From assembly GCF_900078685.2 (NCBI RefSeq), contig NZ_LT546166.1, positions 3,182,794-3,246,793 of the forward strand: 64,000 nt of DNA, in the 5' to 3' direction. A program made the position numbers and the translations under genes. The number at the start of each line of letters is the position of its first letter. Positions within the stretch are counted from its first letter, which is position 1. This document shows positions 9,284 through 17,157 of this stretch, in pieces. The notes below the pieces were generated by a model, which ran no database searches, had not been told where the DNA came from, and worked only from the letters and a program-made list of their open reading frames with translations. This stretch comes from Mycolicibacter icosiumassiliensis. Lineage in GTDB: Bacteria; Actinomycetota; Actinomycetes; Mycobacteriales; Mycobacteriaceae.

Positions 9284-10396
9284 GTGAAGCGTCGAACGGC
9301 ACTGGGGCTCCCCCTCCTGCTGGCGGCGGGTCCCACCTTGAGCCGGCTCCCACTCGCCGGCGCGGACCCCGGCCGGTGGTCGATCGACCGGGTAAATCGC
9401 TGGTACCAGGCCCAGGGTTGGCCGGTCGGCTCGAACTACATCACCTCCACCGCGGTCAATCAGCTCGAGATGTTTCAGCCGAGCACCTTCGATCTGCGGC
9501 GGATCGACTCCGAGTTGGGCTGGGCCCAAGCGGCGGGCTTCAACACCGTGCGGGTGTTCCTGCACGACCAGCTGTGGGCCGCCGATCAGCGCGGCTTCCA
9601 ATACCGGCTGGGCCAGTTCGTCGCCGTCGCCGCCCGCCACCGCATCAAGCCGACGTTCGTGCTGTTCGACTCCTGCTGGGACCCGCACCCCAAGGCCGGA
9701 CCACAGCCGGCCCCCCGAGTCGGCATCCACAATTCACGATGGGTGCAGAGCCCGGGCGCCGATCGGCTCGGGGACCGCGGCTACTACCGCACCCTGTATG
9801 ACTACGTCACCGGTGTGATGACCCAGTTCCGGTACGACGAACGGATCCTGGCCTGGGACCTGTGGAACGAGCCGGACAACATGGCCCGCGAGTACAGCGC
9901 CGTCGAACGGTCGGACAAGCTGGATCTCATCAGTGACCTGCTGCCCCAGGTGTTCAGTTGGGCACGGTCCGTCGATGCCCGTCAGCCACTGACCAGTGGC
10001 ATATGGGAGGGCTCGCGGCAGGGCAGCACGATCGTCAACACCCAGCTCAACAGCTCCGACGTCATCACGTTCCACTCCTACGACAAGCCGGCGACGTTCA
10101 GTGAGCGCATCGCCGAACTGGCGCCCATGGGTCGGCCGATGATGTGCACCGAGTATCTGGCTCGTACCCGCGGCAACACCATCGATGGAATTCTGCCGAT
10201 CATGAAGCGGCACAATGTGGGCGCCTACAACTGGGGTTTCGTCGCCGGGCGAACGCAGACCTACCTGCCGTGGGATTCCTGGGAGCACCCCTACACCGCG
10301 GAGCCGCAGGTCTGGTTCCACGATTTGGTGCAACCCACCGGTCGCGCGTACCGGAATATGGAAATCATGACCATCAGCAACCTCACCGGCCGCTAA
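9284..10396 (+). CDS. Exported glycoside hydrolase, family 5-like
   Basis: A 370-aa secreted (beta/alpha)8 glycosidase. The N-terminus VKRRTALGLPLLLAAG is a signal peptide with a twin arginine, so Tat export is possible, with cleavage near LAGADPG. The acid/base Glu lies in LAWDLWNEPDN (about residue 195) and the nucleophile Glu in MMCTEYLAR (about 290), both standard for clan GH-A. Aromatic residues in TFHSYD and YNWGFVAGRTQTYLPWDSW fit a sugar-binding cleft. The specificity (beta-glucan, mannan or xylan) cannot be told. It stands alone between the divergent SDR operon and the kinase gene. Confidence 0.82.
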   Translation: MKRRTALGLPLLLAAGPTLSRLPLAGADPGRWSIDRVNRWYQAQGWPVGSNYITSTAVNQLEMFQPSTFDLRRIDSELGWAQAAGFNTVRVFLHDQLWAADQRGFQYRLGQFVAVAARHRIKPTFVLFDSCWDPHPKAGPQPAPRVGIHNSRWVQSPGADRLGDRGYYRTLYDYVTGVMTQFRYDERILAWDLWNEPDNMAREYSAVERSDKLDLISDLLPQVFSWARSVDARQPLTSGIWEGSRQGSTIVNTQLNSSDVITFHSYDKPATFSERIAELAPMGRPMMCTEYLARTRGNTIDGILPIMKRHNVGAYNWGFVAGRTQTYLPWDSWEHPYTAEPQVWFHDLVQPTGRAYRNMEIMTISNLTGR

Positions 10397-10549
10397 CCAG
10401 CAACATAGCTGGCAAGCCGCAACCAAATCGGTCGATGTTGCCGCTACCGGCTCATCGCGGCGCGGTTCAGTGATGAAATCATTAGCGGAAATGTCGTCGG
10501 GCACGCAGTTCGGCGACTGGGGTCCAGAGGTTTCCGTGAGGAGTCGGTG

Positions 10550-11644
10550 ATGAGCGAGACCGCGTCGGGTTCGCGGGCTGGGTCACGGGTGGGGCGTTAC
10601 CTCCTCAAACGCCTGCTCGGACGCGGCACCACCGGTGAGGTCTACGAGGCGGTCGACACGCAAAAGGACCGCGCCGCCGCGGTCAAGCTGCTGGCGCCGG
10701 CGTTGGGCGGAAATCCGGCGTTCCGCGAGTGGCTGCAGCGTGAGGCGCTGGTCGTCGGGCGGGTGCAGGAGCCGCATGTGGTCCCAGTTCGTGACTACGG
10801 CGAGCTCGATGGTCAGGTGTTCATCGATATGCCGCTGGTCCAGGGCGCGGACCTGGCCGCGGTGTTGAAGCGAAACGGCGTACTGCCTCCCCCGCGTGCG
10901 GTGAACGTCGTGTGGCAGGCGGCGTCGGCCCTGGATGCCGCGCACAGCGCCGGCGTGATCCACCGCGGCGTCAAACCGCGCAACATCCTGCTGACCAGCG
11001 ATGACTTCGTCTATCTGGTGGATTTCGGGCTGGCCGGAGCACCCGGAGCCAAGGCCGCCGACGCCGAGAACGCCGGAGCCCGCTGGAAGTACGCGGCGCC
11101 GGAGCTGTTCTCCGGCAGTGACTTCGGGCCGGCCGTCGACGTCTATGCGCTGGCATGTGTGCTCTATCAGTGCTTGACGGGTTCGCCGCCATACCGGGCC
11201 GACAGCCTCAAGATGCTGGCCAACGCGCATCAGAGCAAGCCGATTCCGCGGCCCAGCCATGCCGGGGCGACCATCCCGGCCGCCTTGGACGAGGTCGTGG
11301 CCAAAGGTATGGCCAAGGACCCGCAGGAGCGCTATGCCAGCGCCGCGGAGCTCGCGACCGCGGCCTATCAGGCGCTCAGCGCGCCCGACCAGCACCGGAC
11401 ACTGCAGATCTATGAGGCCAGCCAGCAGTCCACCCCACCGCTGATCGAACAGCCACAGCCGAGCGCGCCGGCGACCAAGGCGCCTGCGGCGGAACCGCCG
11501 GTACGGCCCGCTGCGGGATCAGTGCCGCCCCGATTCCCGAACCCCGGGTCTCGACGGCCGCCGACGCCTGGATCAGTTCGTCACGGCGACCGCAGAACGA
11601 TCCCGCCACACGCAAGCTGCTGCTGCGGATCGGGGCGGCACTGA
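10550..11644 (+). CDS. PknE-like Ser/Thr kinase domain with degenerate catalytic loop, frameshifted before the membrane segment
   Basis: The kinase half of a mycobacterial receptor-type Ser/Thr kinase resembling PknE. A glycine loop (GRGTTGEVYEAVD) and the ATP lysine (AAVKLL) are present, as is DFGLAG. The catalytic HRD is HRG (IHRGVKPRNILL, near residue 144), so the proton-accepting Asp is missing. The activation segment from DFG to APE has no Ser or Thr, whereas active Pkn kinases are switched on by Thr phosphorylation there. Start: ATG 10550 behind GAGGAG. The frame ends at 11644 without a membrane helix; the helix and extracellular part lie in another frame just downstream. It is either a pseudokinase or a decaying gene. 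Confidence 0.85.
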   Translation: MSETASGSRAGSRVGRYLLKRLLGRGTTGEVYEAVDTQKDRAAAVKLLAPALGGNPAFREWLQREALVVGRVQEPHVVPVRDYGELDGQVFIDMPLVQGADLAAVLKRNGVLPPPRAVNVVWQAASALDAAHSAGVIHRGVKPRNILLTSDDFVYLVDFGLAGAPGAKAADAENAGARWKYAAPELFSGSDFGPAVDVYALACVLYQCLTGSPPYRADSLKMLANAHQSKPIPRPSHAGATIPAALDEVVAKGMAKDPQERYASAAELATAAYQALSAPDQHRTLQIYEASQQSTPPLIEQPQPSAPATKAPAAEPPVRPAAGSVPPRFPNPGSRRPPTPGSVRHGDRRTIPPHASCCCGSGRH

Positions 11645-11646
11645 TC

Positions 11647-12177
11647 GTGGTCGTCGGGTTGATCGCCTGGATGACGAGCCGATCCGGTTCTGACGACCTC
11701 GCCGCCGACACCGACACCTCGCAGAGTCAGCCCACCACGACCGTGTCGTCGGCCGAGGCGCAGGCCCGTCTCCTCAAGCTGCTGCCGTCGGGCTATCCGC
11801 AGGACACCTGTACGTCGACCACACCGGCGGACGGGGCCATCGCCGAGGTGACGTGTGGCCGCAACACCGACCTCGACGGCCCGCCCGCCGCGACCTATGC
11901 ACTGTTCCCCGATGCCACGGCGCTGCGCCAGAGCTTCGACAACACGGTGCAGGCCACCACCGTCGTCACCTGTCCGGGCCGAATCCAGTCGCCGGGCGCC
12001 TGGCATCGCACCGCCACCCCGGACAAGACGGCCGGAACGCTGCTGTGCGGCATGCGGCAGGGGTCTCCCGTGGTGGTCTGGACCAACGACGCCAACCTGA
12101 TGATCGGCTCCCTACGGACGGAGCGAAATACGCCCACGCTGGAGCAGTTCTACACGTGGTGGAGTTCGCACTCCTGA
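11647..12177 (+). pseudogene. Transmembrane and extracellular domain of the same kinase, in a shifted frame
   Basis: Read in the -1 frame relative to the kinase, codons from about 11560 give RRPQNDPATRKLLLRIGAAL and then IVVVGLIAWM, a basic stop-transfer sequence plus membrane helix. A 150-residue outside domain with four cysteines follows (SGYPQDTCTS, AEVTCGR, VVTCPGR, LLCGMRQG), ending FYTWWSSHS. PknE/PknF-type kinases carry exactly this arrangement in one frame. A single-base deletion between about 11530 and 11600, in a Pro/Ala-rich linker with C runs, would explain the split. The start at 11647 is only the first ATG/GTG-type codon in the frame, not a likely real start. Sequencing error is possible. 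Confidence 0.75.
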
Positions 12178-12284
12178 CCGTCGATCCTGCAGACGCGAAC
12201 AAAAGCAGCTGTCAAGTCCATTAGGATTTTCGACTTGGAGTCACTGCATCACCCAGATCAGTCGAACCGAGGAGTCAATCAACG

Positions 12285-13325
12285 ATGAAGTTCTTCACAA
12301 CGGCCGTGGCAGCCGCGGGCGCGTTGGCCGCAGCCGGAGCCGTCACCACCGCGACCGCCAGTGCGGACGCCGGTGACGTCGCCCCTTCGCCCCACCCGAT
12401 CGGCACCCAGGGCACCGTGGAGAACGGTGGCGTCATCCAGGGCTGGACCGTCAGTGACCTGCGCCCCAGCTCGGATGCGATCCCTTACCAGCCGCGCGGC
12501 ACCCTGTGGGAGCTGTGGGAGGCCACCGCCACCGACGTGGCCATCCAGGGCACCGTCACCCCGGTGATCGCCAACCTCGGCGCGCGCTCAGCGAGCGGTC
12601 AGACCTACCCGGCGCTGTTCACGGTTGCCAGCGCGCAGGGCGTGAACCCGGCCAACCTGGCGCAGGGCCAGCAGACCAGCGGCAAGGTCTACTTCGACGT
12701 CACCGGCGACGCGCCCAACAGCGCTGTCTACCAGGGCTCGGGTCGGGACCTGCTGGTCTGGAACCCCGCCGCACCGACCGCGCCGACCGGCGGTTCGTCG
12801 GGTCCGGCGGCCACCGGTTCGCAGCGGGCTTCCGGCCCGGCGGCCACCGGCACCAAGCCTGCCCAGCCGGGCAGCCAGGGCGCCTCGTCCGCTACCGAGA
12901 CCACGCCGGCTGCGGCCGGTAGCCAGGGCACCCCGCTGCCCGCGAACAGCCAGGGCACCCCGCTGCCGGCCGAGGCCGGCGGCACTCCGGCCGGGACCAC
13001 CGGCTCGGAGGCTACGGCCGCCACGGGCACCACGGGCTCCTCGGGCACGCAGGCCCAGGGCGCCGCCGGCAGCGCGGAAGCGTCGACTCCCGGCAGCGGC
13101 CCGGCACCGTCCTCGCAGCAGACCCCGGCTGCGTCGACGCAGTCCGAGGCATCGGCTGCCGCCGGCAGCTCCGGTACGCCCTTGCCCGCGGAGGCGCCCG
13201 GAACGTCGACGACGGAAGCGACCGGCACGACCGGCACGACCGGTACGACCGGCACGGCGGGCACGACGGGCGCGGCGGGCACCCCGTCGGCCAGCGGCGC
13301 GAGCGGCTCGACCGCCTCGAACTGA
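12285..13325 (+). CDS. MPT63-like (DUF1942) secreted protein with long Gly/Thr/Ser-rich tail
   Basis: A 346-aa exported protein. Residues 1-27 are a Sec signal peptide (MKFFTTAVAAAGALAAAGAV, then ATASADAG). Residues about 37-165 match the MPT63/DUF1942 immunoglobulin-like fold: GWTVSDLRPSS, LWEATATDVAIQGTVTPVI, GKVYFDVTGDAPNS and DLLVW are close to M. tuberculosis MPT63. MPT63 is about 159 aa; here about 180 residues of low-complexity Ala/Gly/Thr/Ser repeat with GTPLPAE-type units follow. The start has GAGGAG upstream. A strong hairpin terminator follows at 13342, and a frameshifted paralogue lies beyond it. Function of the fold is unknown. Confidence 0.88.
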   Translation: MKFFTTAVAAAGALAAAGAVTTATASADAGDVAPSPHPIGTQGTVENGGVIQGWTVSDLRPSSDAIPYQPRGTLWELWEATATDVAIQGTVTPVIANLGARSASGQTYPALFTVASAQGVNPANLAQGQQTSGKVYFDVTGDAPNSAVYQGSGRDLLVWNPAAPTAPTGGSSGPAATGSQRASGPAATGTKPAQPGSQGASSATETTPAAAGSQGTPLPANSQGTPLPAEAGGTPAGTTGSEATAATGTTGSSGTQAQGAAGSAEASTPGSGPAPSSQQTPAASTQSEASAAAGSSGTPLPAEAPGTSTTEATGTTGTTGTTGTAGTTGAAGTPSASGASGSTASN

Positions 13326-13341
13326 CCGACGTTCTCTTGCC

Positions 13342-13382
13342 AGTCCGGCCCGACCTCCACTACCGCGAGGTCGGGCCGGACT
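13342..13382 (+). terminator. Intrinsic hairpin terminator after MPT63-like gene
   Basis: A perfect 16-bp GC-rich stem (13342-13357 with 13367-13382) and 9-nt loop, 16 nt after the stop codon. No U tract follows, which is common for mycobacterial terminators. Confidence 0.8.
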
Positions 13383-13474
13383 CGTTCCTGGGTAGCCTGG
13401 TCCTTAGCCCGTTACGATTGAAGTACTTGAGTACCAATGTCGTCGGCATGCAGCCGATTTGAGGAGACAGTCCC

Positions 13475-14159
13475 ATGAAGTCCATCTCTACCGCCTTGGT
13501 CGCGGGAGCACTGGCCGCCGCGGGCGCCCTCAGCAGCGGGATCGCCGGCGCGGACCCCGACCCGGCCCCCGCCGCCCCCCGCCCCTGCCACCCAACCGAT
13601 CGGCACCCAGGGCACCCTGCCCGAAGGCCCCGGAGTCCACGGCTGGACGATCAGCGACCTGCGTCCCAGCTCGGATGCCATCCCTTACCAGCCCCGCGGC
13701 ACCCTGTGGGAGGCCACCGCCACCGACGAAGCGATCCAAGGCGCCGTCTTTCCGATCGTTGCCAACCTCAGTGCCCGTTCGGCCAGCGGCCAGAACTATC
13801 AGGCTTTGTTCACGGTGCCCACCGCACAGGGCATCGCTCCCGTCGCCCTGACTCAGGGCCAGAAGGCCAGCGGCAAGGTCTACTTCGACGTCACCGGCGA
13901 CGCCCCCAACAGCATGGTGTACCAAACCGGCGGCAACGATCTGATCCGGTGGGTGGCCCCGGCGCCGCAGGCTCCGCCGCAGCCCCAAGCCCCCGCTGGT
14001 GGGTCGCACGTGCCGGCGAACGGCGGCAGCAACCGGGCGCCTGTTGCACCGGCTCGTCCGCCCGCGGCGCGGCCCGCGCACCCCGCACCGTCAGCGCCGC
14101 CGTCCGGCAGCTCCGGGACGCCGCTGCCCGAGGGCAGTTCCGGGACCCCGCTGCCCTGA
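13475..14159 (+). pseudogene. Second MPT63-like (DUF1942) protein, frameshifted in a C-rich tract
   Basis: The signal peptide (MKSISTALVAGALAAAGALS, then GIAGADPDPAP) is in the frame of ATG 13475. From about 13590 the other reading frame carries the rest of an MPT63-like domain: PIGTQGTLPEGPGVHGWTIS, RGTLWEATATDEAIQGAVF, GKVYFDVTGDAPNSMVYQ, DLIRWV, then a Pro/Ala tail ending GSSGTPLPEGSSGTPLP. The switch lies in a run of C (CCCCC and CCCCCC at 13565-13581), where one extra C explains everything. It may be a sequencing error, a real null allele or a phase-variable tract. The tail motif SSGTPLP is shared with the neighbouring paralogue, so this is a tandem duplication. Confidence 0.8.
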
Positions 14160-14177
14160 TTCAGCTGCCGGCCTCGC

Positions 14178-15266
14178 TCAGAGCTTGAATCGTCCGGCGA
14201 ATCCGCGCAGCGGCAGGTCGGCGCTGGTCAGCAGGCCCGGCGGCGCCGCCACCACCGACTTGATCGCATTGAGGGCGGGCAACCCGGTCACGGTCATGCC
14301 GATCGAGGCGAAGTTGTCCGGGTTGGACAGGTCCACTCCGGGCTTGGGAAAGATCATGTGCTTGTTGTAGACGCACGGATCACCGGTGACCCGGGTGATG
14401 TAGCAGCCCTTGATATTCCAGTTCGGTTCGGTGTACGGCGTCATCTGCCACTCCAGATGCGTCTCGACGCGCGGCACACCGTCCACCATGCCCTGATATT
14501 TGATGTAGTTGCCGCCCAACGACCCTTTGGGCAGGGTGTACCAGCCCAGGTCGACATCCCGGGTGCACACGCCCAGTTCGTAATCGAACGTCACCTCGTC
14601 GAGGGTCAGGTCGAAGCAGTCGGCCATCATCAGCACGCTGTCGGCGAAGACTCGGGTGAACTTCTCCAGCTTGGCCGGGATCTCCGGATCGTCGGCCGGC
14701 TGGCCGTAGCCGACCTCGATCCAGGTGTCGCGGGAGTGGTGACATGACACGTCGACGGATTCGATGGTGGTGATGTTCTCGATCTCGGCCACATCGGCTG
14801 AACACACCACGCCCAGAATCTGATTGAGGCCCGGGTTCATCCCGGTGCCGTAGAAGCTCGCGCCGCCCTTTTCGCAGGCCTCGGCCAGCAGCTGCGTGAC
14901 CGGTTTGCCCGACGGGTGCGGATGGTTGCGGTCACGGTGCCAGCCGGTGATCCAGTCGGCGGTGGTCACGATGTTGATGCCCGCTTCCAGGATCGCGACG
15001 TAGAGGTCCTCGTCGGGGAACACCCCGTGAAAGGTCAGAACGTCGGGCTTGGCGGCGATGATCTCCTCGACACTGCCGGTCGCGATCACCCCGTTGGGCG
15101 CGATACCGGCCAGCTCGCCGGTGTCCTTGCCGATCTTGTCCGGCGAATAGCAGTGCACACCAACCAGTTCGAGGTCATCGCGGGCGGCGAACCGCCGGAT
15201 CATCTCGGTCCCGACGTTGCCGGTGGCAACCTGGAAAACCCGGACGGGTGCGGCGGCTGCGTTCAT
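14178..15266 (-). CDS. NAD(P)-dependent dehydrogenase, dihydrodipicolinate reductase-like N-terminus
   Basis: A 362-aa oxidoreductase. The N-terminal Rossmann motif VFQVATGNVGTEMIRRF (about residues 9-25) and ELVGVHCYSPDKIGKD are of the dihydrodipicolinate-reductase-like type seen in actinobacterial amine dehydrogenases; the remainder (GTGMNPGLNQILGVVCSADV) is conserved in that group. Its ATG overlaps the stop of the upstream Rieske gene (ATGA), so the two are translationally coupled. The longer frame to 15341 is rejected because it runs into the Rieske gene. A role in the same catabolic step series as the oxygenase is inferred; the substrate is unknown. Confidence 0.82.
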   Translation of the reverse strand: MNAAAAPVRVFQVATGNVGTEMIRRFAARDDLELVGVHCYSPDKIGKDTGELAGIAPNGVIATGSVEEIIAAKPDVLTFHGVFPDEDLYVAILEAGINIVTTADWITGWHRDRNHPHPSGKPVTQLLAEACEKGGASFYGTGMNPGLNQILGVVCSADVAEIENITTIESVDVSCHHSRDTWIEVGYGQPADDPEIPAKLEKFTRVFADSVLMMADCFDLTLDEVTFDYELGVCTRDVDLGWYTLPKGSLGGNYIKYQGMVDGVPRVETHLEWQMTPYTEPNWNIKGCYITRVTGDPCVYNKHMIFPKPGVDLSNPDNFASIGMTVTGLPALNAIKSVVAAPPGLLTSADLPLRGFAGRFKL

Positions 15267-16402
15267 GCGGTGGAACCTTTCTGGGCATAGACCTCGGCAG
15301 CACTGCCGCCGATGCCGTCGGGATAGAACTGCTTGGCCCACTGGCGGATTGCGGTGAAGCCCTCATACTCGGCGGTCGCCAGGGCAGGCGGATCCGAGTA
15401 GCGCTGATGCGACCAGATGTGGATGTCCTGCTCGAACTGCCGGATGACTTCGCGCCCGAAATCGGCCGCCCGGGCCTCGGCACGAGCGGGATCGCCGGGT
15501 TTATGCGGCGGTCCCAGCGTCGCCTCTCCTCCGTCGAGCCTCGCTGAACCGCCGGGTTTATGCGGCGGTCCCAGCTTCGCCTCTCCTGCGTCGAGCCTCG
15601 CTGAACCGCCGGACGGCGACCGGCCGATGTAGACCATGAAGCGCACGTCGGAGGTGGAGTCGTCGACGGGCGTGATCGCCGAGATGGTGCGGTTGTCGAT
15701 CATCCCCCAGCTCTTGGTCACCGCGATCCCCAAGCCGCCGTTGATCGCTTCCACGCCGCTGTTGACGTCTTCGATCTTCTGGCCGTCGTCGCCCTCGAAG
15801 GTGATGGTGAAGTCGACGTAGGACACCGGTTCGGCGAAATCGTGGCGGGTGAAGACCGGCACGATCGGGGTCTGGTGGACGTACTTGAAGTGCGCGAAAT
15901 CCACGCCGTTCTCCAGCACGTACTGCGGGTGCAGCTCCAGGCGTTCCCGGAACAGTCGCTGTTGCGGGTAGTAGTCGTCGGCGCTGCGGTCGTCGAAGCT
16001 GGTGAACACGTCCGGCGCATCGAAGAACGGCTCACGCCCGTGCGCGTCGTTCCAGAGGTAAACCGACTCGTTGCGTTCGGCAACCGGATAGGTGGTGATG
16101 CGCCGGCCGCGGTTGGGCTTGTCCTGGTACGGGATACAGGCATTGCGGCCCTGGGAGTTCCACTGCCAGCCGTGAAACGGGCATTGCAGCACCTCGCCGC
16201 AGACGGTGCCGCCGAACCCCAGATGTGCGCCGAGGTGCTCGCAGTAGGCGTTCATCACGGTGAGCTGGCCGGACTCGGCGCGCCAGGCGACCATTTCCCG
16301 GCCGAAGTACTTCATGGTGCGGACGTCGCCGACGCCGATCTCATCCGACCAGGCCACTTGAAACCAGCCTGTCGGGTTCATCGACAGGGGCGGTTTGGCC
16401 AT
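15263..16402 (-). CDS. Rieske non-heme iron oxygenase (KshA-like) with an in-frame tandem repeat insert
   Basis: A 379-aa oxygenase alpha subunit. The Rieske [2Fe-2S] site is CEHLGAHLG...CPFHGWQW (C-X-H, C-X2-H, about residues 48-70). The mononuclear iron site is DFAHFKYVH (about 175), the arrangement of 3-ketosteroid 9-alpha-hydroxylase relatives. It hydroxylates an organic substrate with O2 and electrons from a separate reductase. Between IGRSPSG and DPARAEARAADFG are two 19-residue repeats (SARLDAGEAKLGPPHKPGG and SARLDGGEATLGPPHKPG) from a 57-bp DNA repeat. ATG 16402 has AGAGGAC upstream; the longer frame to 16684 overlaps the tetR promoter. It is co-transcribed with the reductase-like gene and likely controlled by the divergent TetR. 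Confidence 0.88.
   Translation of the reverse strand: MAKPPLSMNPTGWFQVAWSDEIGVGDVRTMKYFGREMVAWRAESGQLTVMNAYCEHLGAHLGFGGTVCGEVLQCPFHGWQWNSQGRNACIPYQDKPNRGRRITTYPVAERNESVYLWNDAHGREPFFDAPDVFTSFDDRSADDYYPQQRLFRERLELHPQYVLENGVDFAHFKYVHQTPIVPVFTRHDFAEPVSYVDFTITFEGDDGQKIEDVNSGVEAINGGLGIAVTKSWGMIDNRTISAITPVDDSTSDVRFMVYIGRSPSGGSARLDAGEAKLGPPHKPGGSARLDGGEATLGPPHKPGDPARAEARAADFGREVIRQFEQDIHIWSHQRYSDPPALATAEYEGFTAIRQWAKQFYPDGIGGSAAEVYAQKGSTA
15494..15607 (-). repeat. Two tandem 57-bp units (MIRU/VNTR-like) inside the Rieske gene
   Basis: Units 15494-15550 and 15551-15607 differ at two bases, with the start of a third unit (GCCGG) after them. 57 is a multiple of 3, so the frame is kept. Size and coding pattern resemble mycobacterial interspersed repetitive units. 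Copy number could vary between strains. Confidence 0.85.
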
Positions 16403-16439
16403 GTCGGCGTGTCCTCTCGATGGTTGCCACTCGGCAGGA

Positions 16440-16445
16440 ATCATA
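16440..16445 (-). promoter_or_regulatory. -10 box for the Rieske operon
   Basis: TATGAT on the minus strand, 37 bp before ATG 16402, leaving a short leader with the ribosome site. It overlaps the palindrome at 16441-16458. Confidence 0.45.
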
Positions 16446-16458
16446 GCGGGTCCTATGA
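16441..16458. promoter_or_regulatory. Probable TetR operator in Rieske/tetR divergent region
   Basis: TCATAG-CGGGTC-CTATGA is a perfect 6-6-6 inverted repeat in the 78-bp space between the divergent genes. It covers the Rieske -10 and lies about 20 bp upstream of the tetR -10, so one dimer could repress both directions. Confidence 0.65.
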
Positions 16459-16467
16459 AACTATTGC

Positions 16468-16473
16468 TAGCAT
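16468..16473 (+). promoter_or_regulatory. -10 box of leaderless tetR transcript
   Basis: TAGCAT ends 7 nt before ATG 16481, which has no Shine-Dalgarno sequence. Confidence 0.5.
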
Positions 16474-16480
16474 TCCGCGG

Positions 16481-17113
16481 ATGACGCAACCGGTGCCACG
16501 GCGCAGCAACAAGCGGGGGCTGGCCACCCGTGCGGCGATGCTGGACGCCGCGGTGCGCGCGCTGGCCACCGGGGACCCGGGCGCGGTGTCGGCCAGCCGG
16601 ATCGCCAAGGAAAGCGGCGCCACCTGGGGCGCGGTGCAGTATCAGTTCGGCGACGTCGACGGCTTCTGGGCGGCGGTGCTGCATCGCACCGCCGAGCGCC
16701 GCGACGCCGCGATCTCGGCATTCGGCAGCGTGAAATCAGATGCGCCGCTGCGGGAACGGGTCGCGGCCATCATCGACACGCTCTATGACGGGCTGGCCTC
16801 GCCGGATTCGCGGGCGATCGAGAACCTGCGGGCGGCGCTCCCTCGCGACCACCGCGAATTGGAACGGCTGTATCCGCGCACCGCAGCCGAATTGCACTCC
16901 TGGGGCAAGAGCTGGCTGAGCACGTGCCATGCGGCCTTCGCCGATCTGGGAGTCGACCCCCAGCGAGTGCGGGAGGTGGCGGCCCTCATCCCGGGTGCGA
17001 TGCGCGGGCTGGTCTCCGAGCGCCAGCTGGGGTCCTATGCCGATCTGGACGAGGCCCGCCGCGGCCTGACCAATGCACTGGCGGCGTATCTCGAGCAGTC
17101 CCGGCCCGGCTGA
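16481..17113 (+). CDS. TetR-family repressor of the Rieske operon (predicted)
   Basis: A 210-aa TetR regulator. Residues 12-60 form the helix-turn-helix domain: RAAMLDAAVRALATGD, SASRIAKESGATWGAVQYQF. The recognition helix GATWGAVQYQFG is clear. The C-terminal ligand domain is of the usual length. An open frame extends far upstream (to 15842), but that stretch is antisense to the Rieske gene; the -10 box spacing and domain start point to ATG 16481. Divergent orientation and the shared palindrome indicate that it controls the oxygenase pair, probably released by their substrate or product. Confidence 0.9.
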   Translation: MTQPVPRRSNKRGLATRAAMLDAAVRALATGDPGAVSASRIAKESGATWGAVQYQFGDVDGFWAAVLHRTAERRDAAISAFGSVKSDAPLRERVAAIIDTLYDGLASPDSRAIENLRAALPRDHRELERLYPRTAAELHSWGKSWLSTCHAAFADLGVDPQRVREVAALIPGAMRGLVSERQLGSYADLDEARRGLTNALAAYLEQSRPG

Positions 17114-17157
17114 ACTCGGGGGCTGCGGAAACCGGGCGGCCACGCAAGGATGTGAGG

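Noticed and set aside
10397..10440. Possible terminator after the glycosidase
   Set aside because: Only a 5-bp stem (CCAGC/GCTGG) can be formed, too weak to claim.
15842..16480. N-terminal extension of the TetR gene at 16481
   Set aside because: This part is antisense to the Rieske gene. The TetR fold and the -10 spacing begin at 16481.
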